NCBI RefSeq assembly: GCF_001698125.1
Contig: NZ_CP013854.1
Location: 1,798,001 to 1,862,000, forward strand
Reading direction: 5' to 3'
Length of the DNA stretch: 64,000 nt
DNA from: Pseudonocardia sp. HH130630-07
GTDB taxonomy: Bacteria; Actinomycetota; Actinomycetes; Mycobacteriales; Pseudonocardiaceae
Both the position numbers and the translations under genes were made by a program. This document shows positions 34,305 to 43,166 of this stretch, in pieces. Positions within the stretch are counted from its first letter, which is position 1, and each line of letters begins with the position of its first letter. A model generated the notes under the pieces. That model saw nothing but the letters and a program-made list of their open reading frames with translations. It ran no database searches and was not told the DNA's origin.

Positions 34305-35467
34305 TCAGGCGCGTTCGTCGGCGTAGCCGTACCCGTCGTCGTCTTCGTCGTGGTCCTGCTCGCTCGTGTGCTCGATGTGCGGGTCGAGATCGCGGTCCTC
34401 GGCGGTGTCGAGGCTGGCCTCGTATGCCTGCTGGGCACGGATCTCATCGAGCGCCCGGCGGGCGCGGGTGACGGCGTCCTCGGACTCGGCCGCGGTCGGG
34501 ACCCGTACGTCGTCCTCGCCGACCTCGTCCGGCTCGGCGGCCCCGAGATCGCGGACGTCGGGGACCTCGGTCTCCAGGACGGGGCCGTGGTGCTCGGCCC
34601 CGGCGGTGTCGACGCCGGCGTCGCTGCCGGTGTCTGCGTGGTTCTCCTCGTGCTGGTCGTGCACGTCGGACTCGGTGATGGGCCGGTGGTCGTCCTCGGC
34701 GGCCATCGCCTCGGTGTGGGCGCTGAGCCAGTCCTCGGCGGTGACGCGGTCGTCGACGTCGTCGCGGTCGGCGTTGCGGTGGGTCAGGGCGATCAGGGCG
34801 CGGTCGTGCTTGATCCGGTCGACGGTGGTTTGGGCGAGCCACTCGCCGCGGGCCTGTTCGACCTGTTCCAGCTCGGTGGTGCGCCGGTCCAGCTCGGCGG
34901 CGAGCGCGGCGGCGTCGGTGCCGGCGCGGCGTAGCTCGGCGGCTTGTTGCGGGTCGGTGGTGGCGTCGGCTTCGGTGCGGCGCAGCGTGGCGGTGTGGCG
35001 GTGGTGCGCGGCGGCCTGGCGGGTGCCGGCCAGCTCGTTGGCGACGTAGCGGGGCGCCCAGGTCTGCTGGCGCTCGTAGGCGCGGACCCGCGCCCGTAGC
35101 GCGCCATCGGACAGCTCGAACTCTTCCCGGTCGGCCTGCGGACGGCCCAGCGCTTCCCATCCGGCGCAGTAGGCGGCGTGGTACTCGACCAGACCGGGCT
35201 TCGGTGCCGGCCCGAGAACATCTAGCGCCTCGACCTGACCGGCCGCTCCGGCCTCCTCGCCCGGGGCAACATCGTCGGCGTCAGGGGCGGAATCGGTGGC
35301 GTCGCGCCCGGTCAGGGCGCGGCAGACCGCGACAGCACCGGCCTTGGTCTCCCAGGCGGCCCGAGCCTCGTTCTGGTCTTCGTCGGGGACGTCGCCGAGC
35401 AGATCACGGGCCCAGCGGGGCAGTTCATCCGCGGCGGCTGCGCCGAGGTCGGCGGTGCGCTGGTCTA
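34305..35467 (-). pseudogene. MobF relaxase, 3' fragment
   Basis: C-terminal ~387 codons of the relaxase at 36412-39739, cut off by IS427 copy B. It begins 'DQRTADLGAAAADELPRWAR' and ends in a very acidic tail ('DRDLDPHIEHTSEQDHDEDD'). The middle is coiled-coil-like ('AAELDRRTTELEQVEQARGEW'). If the IS and one TA are removed, the two parts join in frame to a protein of about 1496 residues. This part has no start of its own and is probably not translated. Confidence 0.82.
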
Positions 35468-36362
35468 GGGTGTGTCTCCCAATGCGCGGAGCCAGGTGAC
35501 GATTGCCTTCAGGACGGCGCCGCCGCGGAAGGTCAGGGCGAGCTTGTCGTAACGGGTGGCCAGCCCGCGCCACTGCTTGACGTGGCAGAACCCGCACTCG
35601 ACGACGTTGCGGTTTCGGTAGTCGACCGGATCGAATGCGGGCGGTCGGCCACCGCGTGAGCCCCGTCGTTTGCGGTGTCCCTGCTGGTCAGAGGGCTCCG
35701 GAATGACAGCGATGATCCGGCGCTCGCGCAGGTGCCGGCGGATCGCGCGTGAGGAGTAGGCCTTGTCCGCGCGCACGCGTTCAGGCCGGGTCCGGGGTCG
35801 TCCCGGGCCCGGTCGGGCGATGCTCAGGCGCGCCATCAGGTGCGGAAACATTGGCGAGTCGCCGCCCTGGCCGGGGCCGAGGAGGACCACCAGCGGGCGG
35901 CCGTGCCCGTCAACGAGCTGGTGGATCTTCGTCGACAGCCCTCCGCGGGACCGTCCCAGCGCGTGATCTGCTGGTTCGGCGAGCAGATTCGTGTAGTTCG
36001 ATCCGGCCCCCTGTGTCGCGCTTGAGGGTCGCGGCGTGCTGGTGGGCACGGATGATCGTGGAGTCCACGCTGACCGCCCACCCGAGCACCTCGGCGGCGT
36101 CGGCCTCGACCAGAAGAGCAGCCAGGATGTGGTCCCAGGTGCCGTCGCCGCTGTAGCGGCGGTGCCGCTTCCACAACGTCTGCCACGGCCCGAACTCGGC
36201 TGGGACGTCGCGCCAGGGAAGCCCGCACCGATACCGGTAGATGATCCCCTCGAGCACCCGGCGGTCATCGCGGAACGGGCGCCCGCGACGACCCTCGGAG
36301 GAGGGCAACAGCGGCGCCAGACGGGCCCACTGGGCATCAGTCAGGACAGCGGTACGCGGCAC
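35465..36362 (-). CDS. IS5/IS427 transposase in two frames, copy B
   Basis: OrfA from GTG 36362 carries 'VSVDSTIIRAHQHAATLKRDTGG'. OrfB, in the frame ending at 35465, carries 'GAGSNYTNLLAEPADHALGRSR', 'VRADKAYSSRAIRRHLRERR' and 'DYRNRNVVECGFCHVKQWRG' (last Glu). A +1 or -2 shift in the G-run near 36010 would fuse them into one about 300-residue DDE protein. The same arrangement in all three copies argues for programmed frameshifting. The OrfB stop codon is completed by the target-site TA. Confidence 0.85.
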
Positions 36363-36409
36363 CGATCAAGCATCGCGCACCCCGGTCCGCCTATCTGGGA
36401 GACACGCCC
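35468..36409 (-). mobile_element. IS5/IS427-type element, copy B (942 bp)
   Basis: Inverted ends GGGTGTGTCTCCCA and GGGCGTGTCTCCCA, flanked by TA on both sides (35466-35467, 36410-36411). It is inserted in the relaxase gene, has the same length as the copy at 59799-60740 and is nearly identical to it. Confidence 0.93.
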
Positions 36410-36411
36410 TA

Positions 36412-39400
36412 GGTGGCCAGCGAGGTGGTCGAGGTAGCGGCTCATCTGCGGGTCGTCGAGCTGGGGCACCCGGGCGGCCCAGGTGCTGACCTGCGGTTGG
36501 AAGCGGCGGCGATCGCGCAGCCGGGCGTGGATGACGTTGGTCAGGTTTCGGGCACCGGTCAGGGGCTGGGCGGTGATCGTGTCGCGTAGCGCCGTGTAGG
36601 GGTCGGTGCCGGCGACCTCGGCCCGGCGCAGTATCCGGGTCAGGGAGCTGGCCGCGTCCTCGGCGGCGAGCTGGTCGCGCTGGGAGGCGGTGAGGACCTC
36701 GGTGTCGGTGAGTCGGTCGAGCCATGCGCTGGTGCGGAGCACCGATGCGTCGTGCGCGGCGGCGGCGAACAGCTCCGCGGCCGTGGCCACCGAGCCGGCC
36801 CAGTCGGCGGACTCCTCGGCGACGGTCAACGCCGAGCGGTCCGGTTCGGCCGTGTCGAGAGCGGCGGCCAGGACGGCCTTGGGTGAGCGGTGCAGCTGAT
36901 GGTCGGTGCTGCCGTCGGCGCGGTCGGGCAGCGCGGTGACGGTGGCGACGTGGGCGGTGTTCGCCTCGGTGCCGCGGGTCATCCCGACCAGCCCGGCGGC
37001 GTGGTCGGTGCGGTCGGTGAAAACCGAGTGCGAGGTCTGCACTGTGGCGCCCTGCCCGCAGTAGCGGGTACCGGCGTAGCCCAGAGCGAGATCCTCGGCC
37101 ACGAACCGCGGCGAGAGCACCATCCGCCCGGCCCCATCAGCACCGGCCGCGCCGTCGGGGCCGGTGGGGCTGTGGGTGAGGTCGGTGGTGACGTCCAGGC
37201 CGCCGTCGGCGCGTACTCCGAGGACGCGGAACCGTTCGCGGGTGTGCGGGCCGCGGCGGTTGCCCTGGTAGCCGACCAGGGTGTGTCCGATCGCGCGGGC
37301 CTCGACGACGTCGCCGACGCCGGCGAACGCGCCGGTGCGCCCGAGCCGGACCCCGGTCTCGGTGACCAGGCCGAGGTCGACGAGCTGGGCACGTAGCTGC
37401 GCGGAGAGCCGGTCGGCCTGCTCGTTGGTGTCGACCAGCAGCAGCGACGCCTTCCCGTCGAGGGTGTCGCCCAGCCACGCCCGCGCCGCCGACTCCTCCG
37501 CCGCGGTGAGGTCGCCGCAGTCGAGGAGCCGTCCGCGGCGGTGGTACTCGTCGAGTACCTCGGTGTCGCCCTCGCGCAGCCGCAGCGACGCCTCGCGCTC
37601 CCACGCGTGCTGGAAGCGGCGGGCCTCGTTGAGCTCGTAGCGGGCCCCACCGGCCTTGCTGATCAGGTCCATCCCGCCACCGGCGCCGACCGCGGCGAGC
37701 TGGCGCGGATCCCCGACCAGCAACAGCTTCGCCCCGGCCGCGTCGACGTGGGCGTGGATCGCGGCCAGGGCCGGGGTGTCGGTCATCGCGGACTCATCGA
37801 CCACCACGATGTCGTCGGACCCGAGCCGGAACCCGAGATCGGCGTCGTCGCGGGGCCGCCCGTCGGCGAGGCGCTGCTGGGTCGCCAGCCACGCGGCGAT
37901 GTTGCGCGCCGCCAAGCCCTCCCCGGCGAGGATCTCGGTCGCGGCCTGCGCGGTCGCCAGACCGAACACCCGCCGCATGTGCCCGCCGGTCAGCTCGGGG
38001 TCGGTCCACGCGCGGGCCAGGGTGCCCACGGTGAACGACTTCCCCGTCCCCGGCGGCCCGACCAGCGTCTCGACCCGCGCACCGGAACCCAGGACACCGC
38101 GGATCGCGGCCTCCTGCGCGGCGCCGAGCCGGGTGCCCTGCGCGCCGAGACCGGCCATGAACCGCTCGATCGACGACTCGGCCATCCGGGCCCCGTCGCA
38201 GGCCCCGGCGGCGCCGGCGAGGAGCCGCTCGGTGTGCACGTGCGCGGCGGTGGCATACAGCGCCCCGCCCGGTGCCTCGAACGCCGACGCCCCGTTCGCC
38301 AGCTTGTACACGTCGGGCTCGAACTCAGCCGCCGGACGCTGCGTCTTCAACTTCACCAGGTCGCTGGTCATCGCCTCATCGGCCAGGGTGTCGAGCAGCT
38401 TGGTGATCTGGGCGCCGTCGCTGATCCCCAGGTGATCAGGCAACGCGCTGTTCAGCGCCCGGATCAGGTCCGGACGTTCCCACGACGACCGCGACCGCTG
38501 CACCTCGTCCAACGCCACCGAGATCACCTCGGCCGGGGACCACTGCGCCGGCTCCATCTGCCCCGGCCGCGCGGCCAGCGCGGCATCGGCGATCCCGGCC
38601 AGCCCGCCCCCGATCTCGGCGTCCATCCGGGCCGCGACCCGGTCCAGGAGCTGCTCGCGGGTCTCCCCGTCGTGGGACTTCGACGCCCGCGTCGCCAACG
38701 TGGCCTGCTGGGCGAGGCGTTCGAGCTGATAACCGTTCGGGGCGTGCCCGTAGCGGGCCTCGAACGCCTCGACCAGCTCGGTGGTCTTGGCCGTCACCTT
38801 GTGCCGGCGCGTCGAGATCAACCCCATCGCCTCGGCCGAGACCCCGACGACCTCGCGGGCCTTCCCGTCCGGGCGGGTCGCCAGCAGCATCCCCAACGAC
38901 GCGGTGATCCGCTCCTCGGTCGTGCGCTCCGCGACCGCCGCCGCAGCCGGGCGCCACCGGTGCAGGCTGCGCCCGTCCACGGTCCGCCACACCCCGTCCG
39001 GACCCTCGACCCGGTTCAAGATCGTGTTGTGGATGTGGAGCTGCGGGTCCCGATCCCGCGAGTCGTGCTGGAAGAACGACGCCACCGTGAACGCGTGCGC
39101 ATCCGCGTAGCGGCCCGCCGCGCCGCCGTGGCGCCCGACCCGGGTGTAGCCGGCCTCGTCCTGCAGCAGCGCCAGCGCCGCGTTGTTGCCCGCCCAGATC
39201 GCGTCCTCGACCGCCTTGCGGAACTCACCCCACGCCGCCGCCGTCTGCTCATCGCCCGTGCCGCGGGCGGCGACCTCGCGGGCCTCGAACGCCGTGTGCA
39301 GCAGCGTCACCGACTTCTGCACGCTGAACGTCGCGTCGTAGAACGCGACGTTGTGCCGGGCCGAGCGTCCCGCCTCGGTGCGCAGCTCCGCGCGGCGTTC

Positions 39401-39739
39401 CGCCGACGCGTCCGGCTCGCGTTCCAACGCCTCCGCATAGATCTCGTCCTCGGACGGGTACCGGCGTCCCGTGTGTCCCAGCGTCCCAGCCTCGTCCCAC
39501 CGCGACCGGTCGCCGAACGCCGTGTCCCGCGGGTCGAGGAACCGCTCGTACACCGCCCGCATGTCATCGGCCTCGACCAGCCCGGACAGACCCAGCTTCT
39601 CCGCGCCGGCACCCCACCACCGCCCCGGCGGCTCGCCCTCGGCGACCGCACCGGTGTAGTAGTTCTCCCGACCGGTCGCGACCTCCTTCAACAGGTACTC
39701 CGGGCTGTAGCCGTTGACGATCCTCAGCACGACGACCAC
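36412..39739 (-). pseudogene. MobF (TraA-type) conjugative relaxase-helicase, 5' part
   Basis: About 1109 codons. The N-terminal TrwC-type relaxase has 'IVNGYSPEYLLKEVATGREN' and the three-His metal site 'HDSRDRDPQLHIHNTILNR'. The RecD-like helicase has Walker A 'GPPGTGKSFTVGTLARAW', Walker B 'VVVDESAMTDTPALAAIH', 'LLVGDPRQLAAVGAGG' and a late 'GATVQTSHSVFTDR' motif. It nicks and unwinds DNA at oriT for conjugal transfer. The IS427 insertion removes the normal C-terminus; the frame continues a few codons into the IS and stops. The relaxase and helicase domains are complete, so partial activity is possible. Confidence 0.88.
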
Positions 39740-39966
39740 CCCGAAACGATCATGAAACGGGTGGCGCGAGCCTCAGCGACGGTGTGCAGCCCTTCCGGGA
39801 GGCCGAAGGCCGACCCGGACCGACAGATCGTGATGCAAGGGTGTGAGTCCTTTGATCTTGGGGTGGTGTTGCTCTGTTCGGTGTAGTGCTGCTCGATGCT
39901 GATGCTGCGCTGGTCCTTCCTGCTGGTGTGCGTGCTCGGCTGGGTGTCCTGGTGCTGGCTACTCAT
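39724..39966 (-). CDS. Small hypothetical protein upstream of relaxase
   Basis: 80 residues. Its ATG overlaps the stop of the DUF2637 gene (ATGA) and its 3' end overlaps the relaxase start by 16 bases, so it fits the operon exactly. The N-terminal half is polar and disordered. The C-terminal part 'HPCITICRSGSAFGLPEGLH' followed by 'TVAEARATRFMIVSGWSS' looks conserved in style, but I do not recognise it. Confidence 0.55.
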   Translation of the reverse strand: MSSQHQDTQPSTHTSRKDQRSISIEQHYTEQSNTTPRSKDSHPCITICRSGSAFGLPEGLHTVAEARATRFMIVSGWSSC

Positions 39967-40946
39967 GGCTGAGTCCTGGCGGTGTGTTCGGTGGCGACGA
40001 GGTGCAGGCCGGTCTCGGCCTGCTGGGGCTGTTCGCGGAGCTGCTTCAGGGCCCGGGCGGCGGTTCCCCGGCCGACCTCGGCCAGCTCCTCCAGCTCCCG
40101 GACCGTCGGCAGGCCGCCGTGGCGTGCCCGGTGGGTCACGGCCAGTTCTCGGGCCCGGTCCAGGACCGGGGCACCCGCCCCGGTCACCCCCGCCCCGTCA
40201 TCGTGGGACACCACCGGGGCCGCGGTCGGCTCTCGGTGGGACACCGGGTGGGACAGCTCCTGGGACGGGCCCGGGATCACCGGCCCGTCCAACACGGGAC
40301 GCTCTGGGTGTCCCGACCCGTGTCCCACCGGAACCGACGGGACGGGCGGGACGGGCGAGGGGGCGGCGGGCTCGCGGGTCTGTACCCGGATCGTCGCCTG
40401 CACCGGCCCCGCCACCGGTCCGGCCGTCTCCTCACGCACGGGCTCGACGCCGGTGTGGGTGGGGTGCGCGGCGGCGAGGAGGTAGAGCAGGTGCGCCACC
40501 ACCGCGGCCGCGACCGCGGGCCACGCCCCGACACCGAAGCGCAGCAACGGCTCCGCCGGCACCGGAGCAGCGCCCGGCGCCGGGACCGGAGCGGCCAGGA
40601 ACATCGCCTGCGCCAACCCCGACAAGCCCGCGGCGATGATCACCACAGCCCAGGCGTAGCGGGCCGCGCCACCGCGCAGCCGGGCGGTCGCGGTGTAGGC
40701 GACCAGCGCCAGGCCGTCGGTGATCAACGGGTAGAGCCACGCAATGCCCTTGGGTACGCGGGCAGCGACGGCGACCTCGTAGAGACCGTGCGCGGTCGCG
40801 ACCGCCGCGCCGACCGCCACCGCGAGCCCGGGCAGCCACAACCCGGCCCGGGACCACCGCTGCCCCGACCCCGGCCGCGCGCCCGACGGCGATACGGACG
40901 GCGGGGCGGACGGCGCTGCGGCGTGCTCGGCGGTGTGGGTGTTCAT
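39963..40946 (-). CDS. DUF2637 (SpdB-like) membrane protein with C-terminal HTH-like segment
   Basis: 327 residues. Four hydrophobic segments occur between about residues 30 and 165, with the DUF2637 signature 'GLYEVAVAARVPKGIAWLYP' and 'LITDGLALVAYTATARL'. A proline-rich linker and then 'TVRELEELAEVGRGTAARAL', a helix-turn-helix-like region, follow. DUF2637/Spd proteins of actinobacterial conjugative plasmids are implicated in intramycelial spread. The ATG overlaps the previous stop by one base. Confidence 0.82.
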   Translation of the reverse strand: MNTHTAEHAAAPSAPPSVSPSGARPGSGQRWSRAGLWLPGLAVAVGAAVATAHGLYEVAVAARVPKGIAWLYPLITDGLALVAYTATARLRGGAARYAWAVVIIAAGLSGLAQAMFLAAPVPAPGAAPVPAEPLLRFGVGAWPAVAAAVVAHLLYLLAAAHPTHTGVEPVREETAGPVAGPVQATIRVQTREPAAPSPVPPVPSVPVGHGSGHPERPVLDGPVIPGPSQELSHPVSHREPTAAPVVSHDDGAGVTGAGAPVLDRARELAVTHRARHGGLPTVRELEELAEVGRGTAARALKQLREQPQQAETGLHLVATEHTARTQP

Positions 40947-41500
40947 CAGCCGCTCCCGTCGTCGTAGAGGTCGCTGGAGTCGGTGCTGTCGGTTGGGTGG
41001 CGGTGCTGGTGGTGGCCCTCGGCGTAGAGGCGGTCCTCGACGTCGGCGAGACCGAGCAGGTCCAGTTCCCACCCGCCCGCGGGACGCCCGAACCGGGCGG
41101 TCTGCTCATCGAGGTAGGCCGCGACCTCCGCCCGCGCAGCCCCCGGCTCGTAGCCACAGGTCGCCAAGCGCTGCACCGCCTGGTCGGGGTGCAACCGCAG
41201 GTAGTCCGGATAGCGGGCGATCAGCTCGGTGACCGGGGTCTGCTCCAGCTCGTCGGCGCGCTCACGCAGCTCCCGTGAGCGCCCCGGTTCCGGATCAGCG
41301 ACCCCGGTCCGGGCCCGGAACTCGTCGTTGCGATCAGCCAGCGCCCGCATCTGCCACACCGAGGGCACCGACGCCCGCACCACCGGTCCCCCGTCCACCG
41401 CCGTCCCGTCCAGCGGCACCGCGTCGGTGTCCGGGGTGGTGTCGCGGTAGCGGCCCACCAGCTCGGCGAAGGCGTCCCGGTCCGGGTTCGGGTCGTTCAT
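40946..41500 (-). CDS. Hypothetical protein of conjugative-element cassette
   Basis: 184 residues, acidic. It has 'DAFAELVGRYRDTTPDTDAV', 'VPSVWQMRALADRNDEFRAR' and 'WELDLLGLADVEDRLYAEGH'. The C-terminal half ('ELIARYPDYLRLHPDQAVQR' ... 'GGWELDLLGLADVEDRLY') resembles the middle of the protein at 44896 ('DGGWQVDDEDLAEVRQRF'), suggesting a shared small domain. Overlaps both neighbours by 1-4 bases. No known family. Confidence 0.7.
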   Translation of the reverse strand: MNDPNPDRDAFAELVGRYRDTTPDTDAVPLDGTAVDGGPVVRASVPSVWQMRALADRNDEFRARTGVADPEPGRSRELRERADELEQTPVTELIARYPDYLRLHPDQAVQRLATCGYEPGAARAEVAAYLDEQTARFGRPAGGWELDLLGLADVEDRLYAEGHHQHRHPTDSTDSSDLYDDGSG

Positions 41501-42480
41501 CGCGTCCACGGGTCGTCTCCGTCCCCATCGTCGAGACCGGACTCGCGCCACGGATCGCAGTCGTAGCGGCAGCCCGGCGCCTCGTCCTCGGCGTCGAGGC
41601 CGGCATCGAGATCGAGCTGCACCTCGGCCAGCGCGCGACGGGCCTGCTCCAGCGGATCGGGCACACCCCAGGCAGGGACCACCTGGTCGAGGTCGACCCG
41701 GTCCGACGGCTCGGTGCTGCTGCCCACCTCCCACGGGTCGACGTGCGGCCGGTCCCGGTCGATGACGAGCCGCTCACCGGCGCCGCCGTCCGCGTCGACC
41801 TCGTCGGCGCTGTCGTCGGCGCTGTCGTCCTGCTCGTCGTACTCGCCGAACCCGTCGCGCATGAGCTGCTCGTAGTCGGCGCCGGCGACGATCGCGCCCA
41901 GCTCGTCGTTCTCGGCGAACCACGCCTGCCACCCCGCCCGATCGCCTGCGGTGATCTCCTCCATCGCCGCAGCCAGGTCGTCGTAGCTACCGGTCGCTGC
42001 CCCGGCCCGCGGCTCGGGCCAGTCCACGACCGCGCCGGCCTGCTCGGTGCCCGCGTCGGTGGCGGCGCTGTCGTCCGGCTGGTCGACGGTGCCGGTGTGC
42101 TCCAGCGCGTCGTCGACGGCCTCCTCGACCGGTCGCGGGTCCGCCGTGCGCGGCTGCTCGGTGGTGTAGGTGGCGGGGTCGTAGGCGGTGGCGGCGCTGT
42201 CGTGCAGCGTCCGGGCCCGCTCGGCGATCGCGGGCGTGTCGACGTCCCGGCCCAGGGCGGCGTCACGTAGCCCGGTCCTCGCGTCCTCGACGAGCGCAAA
42301 CAGCCGCCGCGAACGATCCTCGACCGCGTCATAGACCGCGTCGCTGCCCACGAAGTCCTCGCTCGAGAGCGCGGCCTGGTCGGCGTCGTAGGCGCGCTTG
42401 ACCTCACGTACCGCCGACACCGCGTCCCGCAGCCGCGACCAGTAGCCCCCGCCCCGCGCCGCGCCGCTCACGCGCTCCAC
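41497..42480 (-). CDS. Hypothetical acidic protein of conjugative-element cassette
   Basis: 327 residues from a GTG at 42478-42480. The N-terminus is helical ('YWSRLRDAVSAVREVKRAYD', 'RSRRLFALVEDARTGLRDAA') and the remainder is mostly disordered and strongly acidic ('DEQDDSADDSADEVDADGG'). 'WQAWFAENDELGAIVAGADY' is the only other structured patch. Overlaps flanking genes. Function unknown; possibly a substrate or adaptor of the transfer machinery. Confidence 0.65.
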   Translation of the reverse strand: MERVSGAARGGGYWSRLRDAVSAVREVKRAYDADQAALSSEDFVGSDAVYDAVEDRSRRLFALVEDARTGLRDAALGRDVDTPAIAERARTLHDSAATAYDPATYTTEQPRTADPRPVEEAVDDALEHTGTVDQPDDSAATDAGTEQAGAVVDWPEPRAGAATGSYDDLAAAMEEITAGDRAGWQAWFAENDELGAIVAGADYEQLMRDGFGEYDEQDDSADDSADEVDADGGAGERLVIDRDRPHVDPWEVGSSTEPSDRVDLDQVVPAWGVPDPLEQARRALAEVQLDLDAGLDAEDEAPGCRYDCDPWRESGLDDGDGDDPWTR

Positions 42481-43166
42481 TTCCGCTCACCCGACCCGGA
42501 CGCCGTGTCGGCCGCCGCGGGTTCAGGAGCGGCGCCGTCACGGTCGAGCGCCCACCAGCGCGCCATCGAGGCGATCGCGTCGCGGCCCGGGACCGCGACC
42601 GGCCCGGACGGTGGGCTCGCCCACCCCGCGCGGGTCTGGTGCTTCTCCACCGAACAGCTCTTGGCCTGGCGCCCGATCCGAGCAACCACCCCCGGGCGCT
42701 GGCGGTCGTGCCAGTCCCCCGCCGCCCCCACCGACGCCGCCGGACCCTGATACGCCGCGAGCCAGGCGTGCATCAACCACAGCAGCTCCTCGACCACGTC
42801 GGGGTGCCACAACCAGCACGGCGGCAACGACCCCGCGGCGTCGGGATAGCGCAGATACACCGCCTCCAACCAGCCACACAGCTCATCAAGCAGCTTCTGC
42901 ACGTGCCCCGGGTCGGCGGGGGCGAGCAGCCACGACGGCGCCGCCGGCACCCGCCGCCGGGCGGTCAACGCGGCCAGGGCCTCGGAGAGCTGCCCGACCA
43001 GCCGGGCCAGGTCCGCGACCTGCTCGGGCACCGGCTCCAACTCCCCGACCGCCCGACGCAAGGCGTCGACCTCCCGGGCCAACCCGGCCAGCACCGGACC
43101 CTCCGAACCCGAACCCAGACCGGGGCTGGTGGGCTGGGGGTGTTCGGGCATCTCGTGCTCGCTCAT
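42468..43166 (-). CDS. DUF4913 domain protein
   Basis: 232 residues. An N-terminal coiled coil ('LAREVDALRRAVGELEPVPE') is followed by the DUF4913 core 'LLDELCGWLEAVYLRYPDAA', 'LPPCWLWHPDVVEELLWLMH' and 'AGDWHDRQRPGVVARI'. DUF4913 genes are common in actinobacterial conjugative elements next to relaxase and coupling protein genes; the function is not known. GTGA/ATGA-type overlaps at both ends. Confidence 0.8.
   Translation of the reverse strand: MSEHEMPEHPQPTSPGLGSGSEGPVLAGLAREVDALRRAVGELEPVPEQVADLARLVGQLSEALAALTARRRVPAAPSWLLAPADPGHVQKLLDELCGWLEAVYLRYPDAAGSLPPCWLWHPDVVEELLWLMHAWLAAYQGPAASVGAAGDWHDRQRPGVVARIGRQAKSCSVEKHQTRAGWASPPSGPVAVPGRDAIASMARWWALDRDGAAPEPAAADTASGSGERKWSA

Larger units (their letters stand above)
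32362..34326 (+). pseudogene. Hypothetical conjugative-element gene interrupted by IS3
   Basis: The 5' part 32362-32535 ('MEELTEQGWVEELERVAVAV', 'GGFVPAPTMHLWCEALGRQP') and the 3' part 33811-34326 ('AFYPGQDAHTAIELMGLLAS', 'VVRWRPMGLVQTGTRSDGLP', 'GRLPEPISGLLELWRHRRSW') join in frame if the IS3 element and one GTCG copy are removed. That gives about 229 residues. The stop overlaps the relaxase 3' end on the other strand. No known domain is visible. It probably belongs to the mobile element that continues to tRNA-Lys. Confidence 0.75.
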
